Below are positions 24,221 through 32,737 of a stretch of DNA of 64,000 bases, piece by piece. The notes beneath the pieces were generated by a model. That model worked only from the letters and a program-made list of their open reading frames with translations, had not been told where the DNA came from and ran no database searches. Location of the stretch: NCBI GenBank assembly GCA_018712345.1, contig DVHG01000010.1, positions 1 through 64,000 on the forward strand. The letters are read 5' to 3'. Numbering within the stretch: the first letter of the stretch is position 1; each line of letters opens with the position of its first letter. Both the position numbers and the translations under genes were made by a program. This DNA is from Candidatus Onthovicinus excrementipullorum. GTDB lineage: Bacteria; Bacillota; Clostridia; Oscillospirales; Acutalibacteraceae.

Positions 24221-25624
24221 ATGCTCGACGGCAAGCGGCAGGCGGACTTTGAACGATTCCGGCGGGAATACCCCGTGTTCCGGTACAGGCAGTATGAGAT
24301 CATCCCGTCGGCGGGCGCGGTGACGCTCCGGTATACGTTTGAGATACCGGGGCTCTGTTCGTTTACGCCCCAGACTACTGTTGAGACGGCGGCGCTGGAG
24401 CTGCTCAACGATCCCGACTGCCCCGCGGCGCGGGAGCTGGCCTTTTCCCTCGGGATGGTGGAGGCTGTCAGCTATATGAAGGCCACCTGTCCCCCCCGTA
24501 TGGAAGTCCTGTGCGGGGCGCTTGATGCGGACGATATTGCTTGGTGGCAGACGCTCTATTACAACGGTCTGGGCGAGATGATGTACCGCAACGGCATCAC
24601 CTGTGAAGAGGAGGAGCTGTTTGAGATCGTCGCCCCGGCGCGCCCGGCGGGCGTCCCGACGGAGCCGGAGATCACAGGTGGGAACCTGATCCCTGTTGGC
24701 GGCGGGAAAGATTCCGTTGTCAGCCTGGAGCTGCTCCGCGCGATGCACGGCGGAAACCGATGCTTTTTTATCAATCCCAAGGGGGCGGGGCTCGGCTGCG
24801 CGGAGGCGGCCGGCTATCCGGAGGAGAGCTGCGTGATTACCCGCCGCACGATTGACCCGAATCTGCTGGAGCTGAACAAAAAAGGATTTTTGAACGGTCA
24901 CACACCGTTTTCGGCTATTGTAGCGTTTCTGTGTGCGTACTGCGCCGTGCTCACGGGGCGGGAGCATATTGTGCTCTCCAACGAGTCGAGCGCCAACGAG
25001 GGGAATGTGGCCGGTTCTACCGTCAATCACCAGTACTCCAAGTCCTTTGAATTTGAGCGCAATTTCAACTGGTACCTGCAAAAGAATGTCACCGGGCGTA
25101 TTCGCTATTTCAGCCTGCTGCGCCCGTTCAATGAGCTGCAAATCGCCAAATACTTTGCCGGCCACGGGGAAAAGTATCTGGAGGTGTTCAAAAGCTGCAA
25201 TCTGGGCAGCAAGACGGACAGCTGGTGCTGTAACTGCCCAAAGTGCCTGTTTGTGTACACGATCCTGTCCGCGTTCCTCCCGCCGGAGCGGGTGGAGAAG
25301 ATTTTTGGACAGAATTTGCTTGAGCGGGAGGATCTGGCCGGCGTGTTTGACGGGCTGACCGGGTTCAGCGCCGTCAAGCCGTTTGAATGCATCGGCACGC
25401 GGGAGGAGGTCGGCGCCGCATGCAAGCTCGCCTGTGGGCAGTTTGAGCGAGCGGGGCGGACGCTCCCTGCACTGCTGCGCCGCTATGCGCAGCGGGCGGG
25501 CACAGAGCTGACGTTCAGCGAAAAGCTGCTCTTCCGGGAGTTCAACAGTGTTAACCATATTCCGCCCGTGTTTGAGGGATGTGTGAAGGAGATGTTCGAC
25601 TTTGTCTCGCAGTCAGATTGCTGA
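24221..25624 (+). CDS. murL: MurL-like UDP-MurNAc-L-Ala-L-Glu epimerase
   Basis: A 467-residue protein that I identify as MurL by its partner and motifs. A PP-loop-like ATP site reads PVGGGKDSVVSLELL (about 157-171), with LSNESSANEGNVAGSTVNHQ and a cysteine cluster SWCCNCPKCLF later. MurL, described in Xanthomonas, uses ATP to epimerise the terminal L-Glu of UDP-MurNAc-L-Ala-L-Glu to D-Glu, replacing glutamate racemase for cell-wall synthesis. The next gene, a MurD-type ligase overlapping by 23 bases, would make its substrate. GGAGGAGG is seven bases before the ATG. Substrate assignment is inferred from gene pairing. Confidence 0.8.
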   Translation: MLDGKRQADFERFRREYPVFRYRQYEIIPSAGAVTLRYTFEIPGLCSFTPQTTVETAALELLNDPDCPAARELAFSLGMVEAVSYMKATCPPRMEVLCGALDADDIAWWQTLYYNGLGEMMYRNGITCEEEELFEIVAPARPAGVPTEPEITGGNLIPVGGGKDSVVSLELLRAMHGGNRCFFINPKGAGLGCAEAAGYPEESCVITRRTIDPNLLELNKKGFLNGHTPFSAIVAFLCAYCAVLTGREHIVLSNESSANEGNVAGSTVNHQYSKSFEFERNFNWYLQKNVTGRIRYFSLLRPFNELQIAKYFAGHGEKYLEVFKSCNLGSKTDSWCCNCPKCLFVYTILSAFLPPERVEKIFGQNLLEREDLAGVFDGLTGFSAVKPFECIGTREEVGAACKLACGQFERAGRTLPALLRRYAQRAGTELTFSEKLLFREFNSVNHIPPVFEGCVKEMFDFVSQSDC

Positions 25625-26909
25625 GTTTTTAAAAGGCAAAAAGGTGCTAATCCTGGGCTTTGGCCGGGAGGGACGCTCTACGCTTGAATTCATCCGGGAA
25701 TATCTGCCGGAACAGGAGCTCACCGTGGCGGACGCCAATGCAGTGCAGCTGGACGATCCACACGCCCGGTTGGTCTGCGGGGAGCATTATATGGATGCAA
25801 TCAACAGCTATGACATCGTCATGAAGAGTCCGGGCATCTCCGTGCGGGATGTGAAAATTTCCCCCACCACGCTTGTGACTTGCCAGACGGACCTGTTTTT
25901 GCAGTATGCGGACTGCGCGCGCACGGTGGGCGTCACCGGCACCAAGGGCAAGACGACCACATCCTCGCTGATCTATGCCATCTTACAGGCGGCGGGCGTC
26001 AAATCGTGCCTGATCGGGAACATCGGCGTGCCGGTGTTCGACTGCCTGGACGATACGGACGGCATGACCGCGGTGATCGAGATGTCCTCCCACCAGCTGG
26101 AGTTCTGCCGCCATTCGCCGGACATCGCCGTGCTGACAAATCTGTATCCCGAGCATCTGGACCACTATAACGGCTATGTGGGATATGTGAATGCCAAGCT
26201 GAATATCGCCCGCCATCAGACGGCGGAAAATCTTTTCCTTATTAACGGGGATCAGGATGTGTCGGGTGTGGCGGATCTCACGCGCTTCCCGGCGCGGCGT
26301 GAACGCATCTCCCTCCGGGAGCAGGGGGATGCGTTCACGCAGGAGCTCTTTGCGTGCAACGACTACCTGCGCGGCGAACACTTCCACTACGACATCCTGT
26401 TTGCCATGCATGCGGCGCGCGATCTGGGCATCGCGGATGAGGCCATTCTGAAGGGCGTTTCCTCTTTCCGCGGCGCACCGCACCGGCTCCAGTTTGTGGG
26501 CGAGTACGCAGGGATCAAGTGGTATGACGACGCCATCGCCACCATCCCACGCGCGGTGGAGTGCGGCGTGGAAGGGCTGGGTGATGTGGACACCCTCATT
26601 ATTGGCGGGATGGACCGCGGGCTCGACTACACGGAGTTTGAGGATTACCTGTGCCGCTGCGGCGTGCGCAACATTGTCTGTCTGCCGGACACGGGCCGTG
26701 CGATCGGGCGCAATTTGATCACCAGACACTGTGGTAAAATGATTTATCAGGCCGAGGATATGGAGCAGGCCGTTCAGATGGCGGCCAATGTGACGGAGCA
26801 CGGCAGAACCTGCCTGCTCTCTCCGGCGGCGTCGAGCTACAATGTGTACCGCAATTTTGAGCACAAGGGCGATGATTTTCAGCGGTGCGTGCGTGAACTC
26901 GGCCGCTGA
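25602..26909 (+). CDS. MurD2-like UDP-MurNAc-L-Ala glutamate ligase
   Basis: A 435-residue Mur ligase. The N-terminal Rossmann domain has LILGFGREGRSTLEF; the ATP loop is GTKGKTTTSS (113-122); central residues include NLYPEHLDHY and the C-terminal domain LSPAASSYNVY (SxSxxSFD-like position). Paired with MurL, it is probably the L-glutamate-adding MurD2 rather than the D-glutamate-adding housekeeping MurD, whose cluster (mraY, ftsW, murG) is not here. Start is TTG inside the murL end, after AAGGA. A clear terminator follows. Confidence 0.85.
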   Translation: MSRSQIAEFLKGKKVLILGFGREGRSTLEFIREYLPEQELTVADANAVQLDDPHARLVCGEHYMDAINSYDIVMKSPGISVRDVKISPTTLVTCQTDLFLQYADCARTVGVTGTKGKTTTSSLIYAILQAAGVKSCLIGNIGVPVFDCLDDTDGMTAVIEMSSHQLEFCRHSPDIAVLTNLYPEHLDHYNGYVGYVNAKLNIARHQTAENLFLINGDQDVSGVADLTRFPARRERISLREQGDAFTQELFACNDYLRGEHFHYDILFAMHAARDLGIADEAILKGVSSFRGAPHRLQFVGEYAGIKWYDDAIATIPRAVECGVEGLGDVDTLIIGGMDRGLDYTEFEDYLCRCGVRNIVCLPDTGRAIGRNLITRHCGKMIYQAEDMEQAVQMAANVTEHGRTCLLSPAASSYNVYRNFEHKGDDFQRCVRELGR

Positions 26910-26940
26910 GGGCTGCTGTTTGTGCTGTTTTACTAAAAAT

Positions 26941-26974
26941 AGGGCGCTGTGTTTGTCACACGGCGCTCTTTTTT
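26941..26974 (+). terminator. Terminator of murL-murD2
   Basis: AGGGCGCTGTG pairs with CACACGGCGCT (one mismatch-type wobble) around TTTGT, followed by CTTTTTT. Confidence 0.85.
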
Positions 26975-26988
26975 ATGACATCGTTCTA

Positions 26989-27017
26989 TTGTTTTGTGTG
27001 GTTGGATGTGATATAAT
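26989..27017 (+). promoter_or_regulatory. Promoter of the EF-G-like gene
   Basis: TTGTTT (26989-26994) and TATAAT (27012-27017), spacer 17. Confidence 0.7.
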
Positions 27018-27084
27018 TTTCGGTGAAATGTATAAATAATTATATATTTTGTCGAATCTTTATCTTCTTAAAGGGGGAATCACC

Positions 27085-29157
27085 TTGAAATCACACAAAG
27101 CAGGTTCCATACGCAACATAGCCCTTGCGGGTCACGGCGGCAAGGGCAAGACGACCGTGGCGGAGGCCATGCTCTATCTGGCGGGCATGACGGACCGCAT
27201 GGGTACGGTCGCGGAGGGGACGACCGTCATGGACAGCGATCCCCTGGAAAAGAAGCGAAAATCCTCCGTATCCACCGCCCTGGCATCCATCGAGTGGAAG
27301 GATACGAAGATCAACATATTGGATACGCCCGGCCAGTTTGACTTTGAATGCGGCCAGTGTGAGGGCGTGCGCGCGGCGGACTGCGTGATCGTGGTGACGA
27401 GCGCGGGCTCCGACTGCGATATCGGCGCGCAGAAGGTCTTTGCCTCCTCTAAAAAGCAGGGCAAGGGGCGGATGTTTGCCGTCACCAAGACGGACTCCGA
27501 CCACCGCAGCTTTTATAAGACGTTTGAGGCGCTGCGCAAGGTGTACGGCACCCTGCTGTGCCCGGTCGTCGTCCCGCACATGGAGGAAAATGTAACGGCG
27601 TCGTATATTGACCTGATCCATAAAAAGGCATTTGCCTACAAGGACGGCAAGGCCACGGAGGTCTCCATGCCGGAGGGCGACGAGAACTATGAGGAGATGA
27701 TGGAGATCTTCCGTGAGGCGATCGCCACCACCAATGACGAGCTGCTCGATAAGTTCTTTGAGGGGGAGGTCTTTACGCCCGAGGAGATCATCACCAGCTT
27801 GAAGCAGGGTGTGGCGCAGGGCAGCCTGTACCCGGTTTTTGCCCTCTCCGGCCTGACGGGGAACGCCGTTGACCTGCTGCTGGATGGGATCGCGGAGTTT
27901 GCGCCGTCCGCCGCGGATAAGGCGGGCGAGCTGGCGGCGGACACGCAGGGCAACCTGCTGGAAATCACATGTGATGAGGCGGAAAAGCTGGCCGCCCTGT
28001 GCTTTAAAACGATCGCTGACCCGTTTGTGGGCCGTATGTCGTTTGTCAAGGTGATCTCCGGCAGGCTCACCCCCGGGATGACCGTTGTGGATGGGCGCAC
28101 CGGCGCTTCGGAAAAGGTGGGCAAGATTGTGGGTATGGTCGGCGCCAGGCAGACGGACCTTTCGGAGATCACGGCCGGTGATATCGGCGTCCTGACCAAG
28201 CTCGACAAGGTCCGCACCGGCGACGCGCTCTGTGATCCGGCGCGCGTCGTCAAGCTGGAGGGCGTCACCTTCCCGCGGCCGTGCCTGTCCATGGCCGTCA
28301 CTCCGGCGAAAAAGGGCGAGGAGGAAAAGGTTGCCTCCGGCCTGCTGCGCCTGATGGAGGAGGACCCGACTATCAACTTCTACACCAATAACGAGACGCA
28401 CGAGCAGATCCTCTCCGGCCTCGGGGAGCAGCATCTGGATGTGATCACCAACAAGCTGAAGACGAAGTTCGGCGTGGATATCGTCCTCAAACAGCCCAAG
28501 GTTGCCTACCGTGAGACGATCCGCAAGACCGTTCAGGCACAGGGCCGTCACAAAAAACAGTCCGGCGGCCACGGCCAGTTCGGCGATGTGTTTATCCGCT
28601 TTGAGCCGTGCAGCAGTGAGGACCTTGTCTTTGAGGAGGAGGTCTTCGGCGGCGCGGTGCCCAAGAATTTCTTCCCCGCGGTGGAGAAAGGCCTGCGCGA
28701 GAGCATGGCCCACGGTGTGCTGGCCGGCTACCCGATGGTGGGGGTCAAGGCGGTGCTTTATGACGGCTCCTACCACCCGGTCGACTCGTCGGAAATGGCA
28801 TTCAAGCTGGCGGCGAATCTGGCGTTTAAAAACGGAATCCCGAACGCTTCGCCCGCGCTGCTGGAGCCGGTCGGATCTCTGCGGGCATGCATTCCGGAGG
28901 ATACGATGGGCGATATCATGGGCGATATCACCAAGCGCCGCGGGCGCGTACTCGGCATGAGCCCCTCTCCGGAGGATAGCTCCATGCAGGTGATCGAGGC
29001 GGAGGTTCCCATGGCGGAGATGGCCGACTTCAGCACTATGATGCGCTCCGTCACCCGCGGGCGCGGCAGCTTTGAGCTTGAATTCCTGCGGTATGACGAG
29101 GCGCCGCAGGCTGTCGCGGATAAGGTGATCGCGGAACAGCAGGCTCAAAAGGAGTAA
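27085..29157 (+). CDS. EF-G-like translational GTPase paralogue
   Basis: A 690-residue GTPase with EF-G domain order: G domain with P-loop GHGGKGKTT (16-24), switch II DTPGQFDF, then domain II (VGRMSFVKVISGRLTPG), III, IV (HKKQSGGHGQFGDV) and V (PEDTMGDIMGDITKRRGRV). The G4 motif reads TKTD instead of NKMD, and the switch I region lacks the canonical RGIT. It is thus one of the divergent EF-G paralogues (FusA2-like) rather than the housekeeping factor; no str operon genes are near. Start is TTG, with AAAGGGGG seven bases upstream. A strong terminator follows. Confidence 0.88.
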   Translation: MKSHKAGSIRNIALAGHGGKGKTTVAEAMLYLAGMTDRMGTVAEGTTVMDSDPLEKKRKSSVSTALASIEWKDTKINILDTPGQFDFECGQCEGVRAADCVIVVTSAGSDCDIGAQKVFASSKKQGKGRMFAVTKTDSDHRSFYKTFEALRKVYGTLLCPVVVPHMEENVTASYIDLIHKKAFAYKDGKATEVSMPEGDENYEEMMEIFREAIATTNDELLDKFFEGEVFTPEEIITSLKQGVAQGSLYPVFALSGLTGNAVDLLLDGIAEFAPSAADKAGELAADTQGNLLEITCDEAEKLAALCFKTIADPFVGRMSFVKVISGRLTPGMTVVDGRTGASEKVGKIVGMVGARQTDLSEITAGDIGVLTKLDKVRTGDALCDPARVVKLEGVTFPRPCLSMAVTPAKKGEEEKVASGLLRLMEEDPTINFYTNNETHEQILSGLGEQHLDVITNKLKTKFGVDIVLKQPKVAYRETIRKTVQAQGRHKKQSGGHGQFGDVFIRFEPCSSEDLVFEEEVFGGAVPKNFFPAVEKGLRESMAHGVLAGYPMVGVKAVLYDGSYHPVDSSEMAFKLAANLAFKNGIPNASPALLEPVGSLRACIPEDTMGDIMGDITKRRGRVLGMSPSPEDSSMQVIEAEVPMAEMADFSTMMRSVTRGRGSFELEFLRYDEAPQAVADKVIAEQQAQKE

Positions 29158-29170
29158 TATCGTCATTATC

Positions 29171-29196
29171 AAAGGGGAGGCGGAGCCTCCCCTTTT
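29171..29196 (+). terminator. Terminator of the EF-G-like gene
   Basis: AAAGGGGAGGC pairs with GCCTCCCCTTT around GGA, ending in TTTTT. Confidence 0.9.
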
Positions 29197-29242
29197 TGCA
29201 TGGGTAAATTCCGCTATTTCGGCGGCCGCTCATGGCGGAATT

Positions 29243-30118
29243 TTGAGCCGAATTCGCAATGTTTTCGGGCTGCTTGACCAGCATATTTTAAATTCAGGCT
29301 ATTCCCTGACAGAGGCAAGAGTTCTTTTTGAAATCAGCAAGACAGACTGCTGTACGGCAAATCAGCTGTGTTCTATCTTGGAGATGGATCGCAGCTACAT
29401 GAGCAGGGTTATCAGAAAATTCGAAAGGGACGGATTGATCATTCGGCACACGGACGATCAGGACGGACGCAATCTGAAGATTCACCTGACTGAAAAGGGA
29501 AATGCGGTCTTTCAGGAATTGAATAATCGGTCCAATGAACAGATTGCCAACATCATTGCCAAATTGAATTCTGCGGACTGTGAGGAATTGATTCATGCGA
29601 TGCGAACGGTGAAAAAGCATATTTCCCTGGCGACTAAGAATATATTGATCCGCCCTTTCCGGGAGAGCGATGTGGCGTACGTGATAGACAGACAGCTCTC
29701 TCTCTATCAATCAGAAAGACACTTTACAACGGATATCTGGAAAAAATATCTCACGCAGGGTGTGCTGGAACTGATCGGTAAATTTGATGCGGAAAGGGAC
29801 TGCGTGTTTATTTTAGAGTGTAATGGAAGTCCGGCCGGCTGTATTGCGATTACACATGCGGAAAATGGAGCTGCACAGCTGCGGTACTTTTTACTGGAGC
29901 CGGAGATGCGCGGCCTGGGGATGGGGACTGCATTGCTGAACAAAGCGTTGGATTTTTGCAGGGAGAAAAAATATTCACATGTATTCCTCTGGACGGTCAG
30001 CGCACAGGAAACGGCAAGAAAGCTCTATGGGAAGGCCGGCTTTGCGAGAACCGAAACGGGCAAAAATGACAGCTGGGGGGCGCCCGTTCTGGAGGAAAAA
30101 TGGGAGCTGGATTTATAA
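29243..30118 (+). CDS. MarR-GNAT fusion regulator/acetyltransferase, doubtful 5' end
   Basis: A 291-residue fusion. Residues 1-130 are a winged-helix MarR domain (SGYSLTEARVLFEI, SYMSRVIRKFERDGLI, DDQDGRNLKIHLTEKG). Residues 135-291 are a GNAT domain with LEPEMRGLGMGTALLNKALDF and the C-terminal GKAGFARTETG; such fusions usually bind DNA and acetylate a small molecule. The beginning is doubtful: the first available start is a TTG with no ribosome site, only 47 bases after a terminator, and the first ten residues do not match the family. The 5' end may have been lost or altered, so the gene may be silent. Confidence 0.75.
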   Translation: MSRIRNVFGLLDQHILNSGYSLTEARVLFEISKTDCCTANQLCSILEMDRSYMSRVIRKFERDGLIIRHTDDQDGRNLKIHLTEKGNAVFQELNNRSNEQIANIIAKLNSADCEELIHAMRTVKKHISLATKNILIRPFRESDVAYVIDRQLSLYQSERHFTTDIWKKYLTQGVLELIGKFDAERDCVFILECNGSPAGCIAITHAENGAAQLRYFLLEPEMRGLGMGTALLNKALDFCREKKYSHVFLWTVSAQETARKLYGKAGFARTETGKNDSWGAPVLEEKWELDL

Positions 30119-30264
30119 AAGGCCTTTTTGAAAACAGAATCACTTGATCTTCGCCGGACGCTGATGCGGATCTGCCAGCAGAAGCGATGGGGAAAAATCG
30201 GGCGCCAGCGAGAGGTACCACCCGTGATTTTTTGGGATCAACCGGTAGAAAACCGCGCTTTTGA

Positions 30265-30293
30265 TTGACCTTTTGGGCCGGAATTGGTACAAT
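30265..30293 (+). promoter_or_regulatory. Promoter of rpe
   Basis: TTGACC (30265-30270) and TACAAT (30288-30293), spacer 17. Confidence 0.75.
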
Positions 30294-30325
30294 ACTATAT
30301 ATACCTGAATTTTGGTTTTAAGGGA

Positions 30326-30997
30326 GTGGTTGCGCTGGAGATCAAGATTGCGCCGTCGATCCTCTCGTGTGATTTTTCACACATGGGGGAGGAGTTCGGG
30401 CGGATGGAGGATGCCGGGGCCGACTGGCTCCATATCGACGTAATGGACGGGCTGTTTGTACCGAACCTGACACTGGGCGCGCCGGTTATCAAATGCCTGC
30501 GCCCATCCTCCAAGCTCCCGTTTGATGTGCATTTGATGATTGAAAATCCCATCCGGTATATCGGGGACTTCGCCCGTGCGGGCGCCGATATTATCAGCTT
30601 CCACCTGGAGGCCAAATCTGATCCGCGGGAGACGATCGACGCGATTCATGCGGCCGGCTGCCGGGCCGCGGTGGCGATCAAGCCGAACACATGCGCGCGT
30701 GCCGTACTTCCGCTGCTGGATGTGGTGGATATGATCCTGGTCATGACGGTGGAGCCGGGCTTTGGCGGACAGAAATTTATGGCCGATATGATGCATAAAA
30801 TCACCCGCCTGCGCAAAGCATGCGACGAGACGGGCAGGGAGATTGATATTCAGGTGGACGGCGGCATCACGCCGGAGACAATTGCCGTGGCGGCACAGGC
30901 GGGGGCTAATGTATTTGTCGCGGGGAGCGCGGTATTCAGCGCGCCTGACGCCGCAGAGATGGTCCGGCAGCTGCGTACGGCCGCCTCAGACGCCTGA
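30326..30997 (+). CDS. rpe: Ribulose-phosphate 3-epimerase
   Basis: A ~220-residue TIM-barrel enzyme of the pentose phosphate pathway. Motifs: IKIAPSILSCDF, LHIDVMDGLFVPNLT (metal ligands His and Asp), VHLMIENP, MTVEPGFGGQKF and IQVDGGI. The start is odd. The best ribosome site, AAGGGAG at 30319-30325, is nine bases before CTG at 30335, which would give the family-typical start (M)EIKIAPSIL; GTG at 30326 directly abuts the site. The longest frame from a TTG at 30284 overlaps the promoter and can be dismissed. The 3' end overlaps the convergent MecA-like gene by 12 bases. Confidence 0.93.
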   Translation: MVALEIKIAPSILSCDFSHMGEEFGRMEDAGADWLHIDVMDGLFVPNLTLGAPVIKCLRPSSKLPFDVHLMIENPIRYIGDFARAGADIISFHLEAKSDPRETIDAIHAAGCRAAVAIKPNTCARAVLPLLDVVDMILVMTVEPGFGGQKFMADMMHKITRLRKACDETGREIDIQVDGGITPETIAVAAQAGANVFVAGSAVFSAPDAAEMVRQLRTAASDA

Positions 30998-31537
30998 CAG
31001 CCTGCGGGTGGCATTCCCGCAGCAGAGCAGACGTCCGTGCTCCCGGATAATCTGGAGAGCGGCGGGGCTGTCCCCGCAGGGCGTTCCGTATTCATTCAGG
31101 AGAGTGCGCACAGAGCGATCCCTCTCGCCAGAGTAGAGAATCAGGCAGTAGCCCTCCTCCGTCTGATACAGGTCGCTCTCCGGCCGGACGGGCAGTGCGG
31201 CGCAGGCGTCAAGCAGATTGTCCATATTGCTGAAGGCAAAGGCATAGGCACCCCTGCGGCGCTTGATCATCAGGCGCAGCCGCCCCTTCTCAGGTGGGAG
31301 CGTATAGACGATCCGGCAGCCCCCGTCGTGCTCGGCAAAGGCCTCAATAATCATACGCCCGCGGGTGTTGGCACTGATGTGGAGTTCCCGGCACGCGTCG
31401 TCAAGCAGGGCCTGAATCGCTCTGCGCGTATGGGCGTCGGAATAATCCATGGCCTCAAAGGTCAGGTGCATCCTGTCGAGATCCTCCCGGGTGAGGCGCG
31501 TGGTAATCGTGTGGCTGTTCGGGGAACGGAATTCCAT
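30986..31537 (-). CDS. MecA-like adaptor protein
   Basis: A 183-residue protein with MecA-family layout: an N-terminal target-recognition segment (TITTRLTREDLDRMHLTFEA then MDY), a variable middle, and a C-terminal domain ending LNEYG...EHGRLLCCGNATRRL. MecA adaptors bring substrates to the ClpC-ClpP protease and control competence and sporulation in Bacillus. Which targets are used here is unknown. The start ATG at 31537 follows AGGAG by ten bases. Confidence 0.82.
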   Translation of the reverse strand: MEFRSPNSHTITTRLTREDLDRMHLTFEAMDYSDAHTRRAIQALLDDACRELHISANTRGRMIIEAFAEHDGGCRIVYTLPPEKGRLRLMIKRRRGAYAFAFSNMDNLLDACAALPVRPESDLYQTEEGYCLILYSGERDRSVRTLLNEYGTPCGDSPAALQIIREHGRLLCCGNATRRLSGV

Positions 31538-31576
31538 GGGGAGGCAGCTCCTTTCGGTCAATATCAACTGATTTTT

Positions 31577-31605
31577 ATGATAGCGTGGATTGGGCCGTTT
31601 GGCAA
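31577..31605 (-). promoter_or_regulatory. Promoter of the MecA-like gene
   Basis: Minus-strand TTGCCA (31600-31605) and TATCAT (31577-31582), spacer 17. Confidence 0.55.
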
Positions 31606-31690
31606 TGGATAAATAATGGCGCCGCTGTCAATCCCTGCCGGGATTGCCCCTTTGGCGGTGCGCATAAAATGGGAAAGGGAGATGCGGCTT

Positions 31691-32737
31691 TTGGGTCAGG
31701 ATAACAACTTACCGAAAAATGAGCGTCGGCGCGCCGCGGTGGACCGGCCGACACGTTCGTATATGCTTGATATGATTATTATGATGGTTCCGCTCGCAGT
31801 GATGGCCGTGGTCCACTACGGGGCCCGCGCGTTGGGAATCATGGTGCTGAGTGTTTTGAGCGCTGTGGTGTTTGAGGGCGTGGGCTATGCGCTGATGCGC
31901 CGCCCGGCGGAACTGGGGGATTTTTCGGCCGTGTTTACAGGGCTGGCGATCGCCCTTGTCATGCCGGCGAGTGTTCCGCTGTGGATGCCGGTGGCCGGGG
32001 TGGCTTTTGCCATCATTGCGGTCAAGCTGCCGTTTGGCTCCGCGTCGGAAGCACTCTTTGTCCCGGCGGCGGCCGGGATTGCCTTCCTGACCGTGTGCTG
32101 GGGTGATCTGCTCTTTACGTATCCCGCCGTGGGCACCGACGTGGCGGTCACGGGATCGCAGGCGTTTGTCCGTGGGGACTCTCTGGCGGCAATGCTGCGC
32201 GTGGGGGATTCCGGGGCACCGACGATGTTCAACTTTTTCAATATCGTATCCGGTGGGATTGCCGGCCCGATGGGCACAACGTGCACCATCGCACTGTTTG
32301 GCGCCGCCGTCTATCTGCTGATCCGCAGGCCATCCCAGATCATTGCGCCTGCGGCATTCGTGGCGGTGTGCTCGGTGTGTGCCGTGATCTTCCCGCGTGT
32401 CCTCTCCGGGCGGAAGGCCTCCCTGACGATGGAGATCGCCTCAGGCATGCTCGTATTTGCGGCACTGTTCTTCATGAGCGATCCGGCAACAGGCCCTAAA
32501 AAGCCGCTTGAAAAGCTGATTTACGGGCTTGCAGGCGGATCGCTGTGCATGCTGCTGCGCTATTTTGGCGCCTATGAGGAGGGGGCGTGCTTTGCCGTGC
32601 TGCTGATGAATGCGGCGTGGCCGCCCGTATCCCGTGCGATCTTCCGCCGTAAGAAAAAGGCCGCGGATGACAAGCTTTTGGCCGCGCGGAAGAATCAGCC
32701 TTCGGACGTACCAGAGGGAGGGGAGGTCTTATCATGA
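31691..32737 (+). CDS. rnfD: RnfD/NqrB-like membrane subunit
   Basis: A 348-residue integral membrane protein of the NqrB/RnfD family. It starts with SYMLDMIIMMVPLAVMAVVH-type helix one, and helices continue through the IASGMLVFAALFFMSDPATG motif typical of RnfD (FF-x-x-DP-x-T). The Thr used for covalent FMN in canonical RnfD is not in its usual S-G-A-T context; here the segment reads GDSGAPTMFNF, so flavin attachment is uncertain. Rnf moves electrons from ferredoxin to NAD with ion pumping. A TTG at 31691 is nine bases from AAAGGGAG; an ATG at 31682 abuts that site. It overlaps rnfE by four bases. Confidence 0.82.
   Translation: MGQDNNLPKNERRRAAVDRPTRSYMLDMIIMMVPLAVMAVVHYGARALGIMVLSVLSAVVFEGVGYALMRRPAELGDFSAVFTGLAIALVMPASVPLWMPVAGVAFAIIAVKLPFGSASEALFVPAAAGIAFLTVCWGDLLFTYPAVGTDVAVTGSQAFVRGDSLAAMLRVGDSGAPTMFNFFNIVSGGIAGPMGTTCTIALFGAAVYLLIRRPSQIIAPAAFVAVCSVCAVIFPRVLSGRKASLTMEIASGMLVFAALFFMSDPATGPKKPLEKLIYGLAGGSLCMLLRYFGAYEEGACFAVLLMNAAWPPVSRAIFRRKKKAADDKLLAARKNQPSDVPEGGEVLS

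Noticed and set aside
27091-29172. 693-codon open frame antisense to the EF-G-like gene
   Set aside because: Composition dominated by His, Arg, Leu and Asp, no domain, and it starts inside the terminator.
30131-30265. Open frame of about 45 codons between the MarR-GNAT gene and rpe
   Set aside because: No start with ribosome site and no recognised family; could be a remnant but there is no support.
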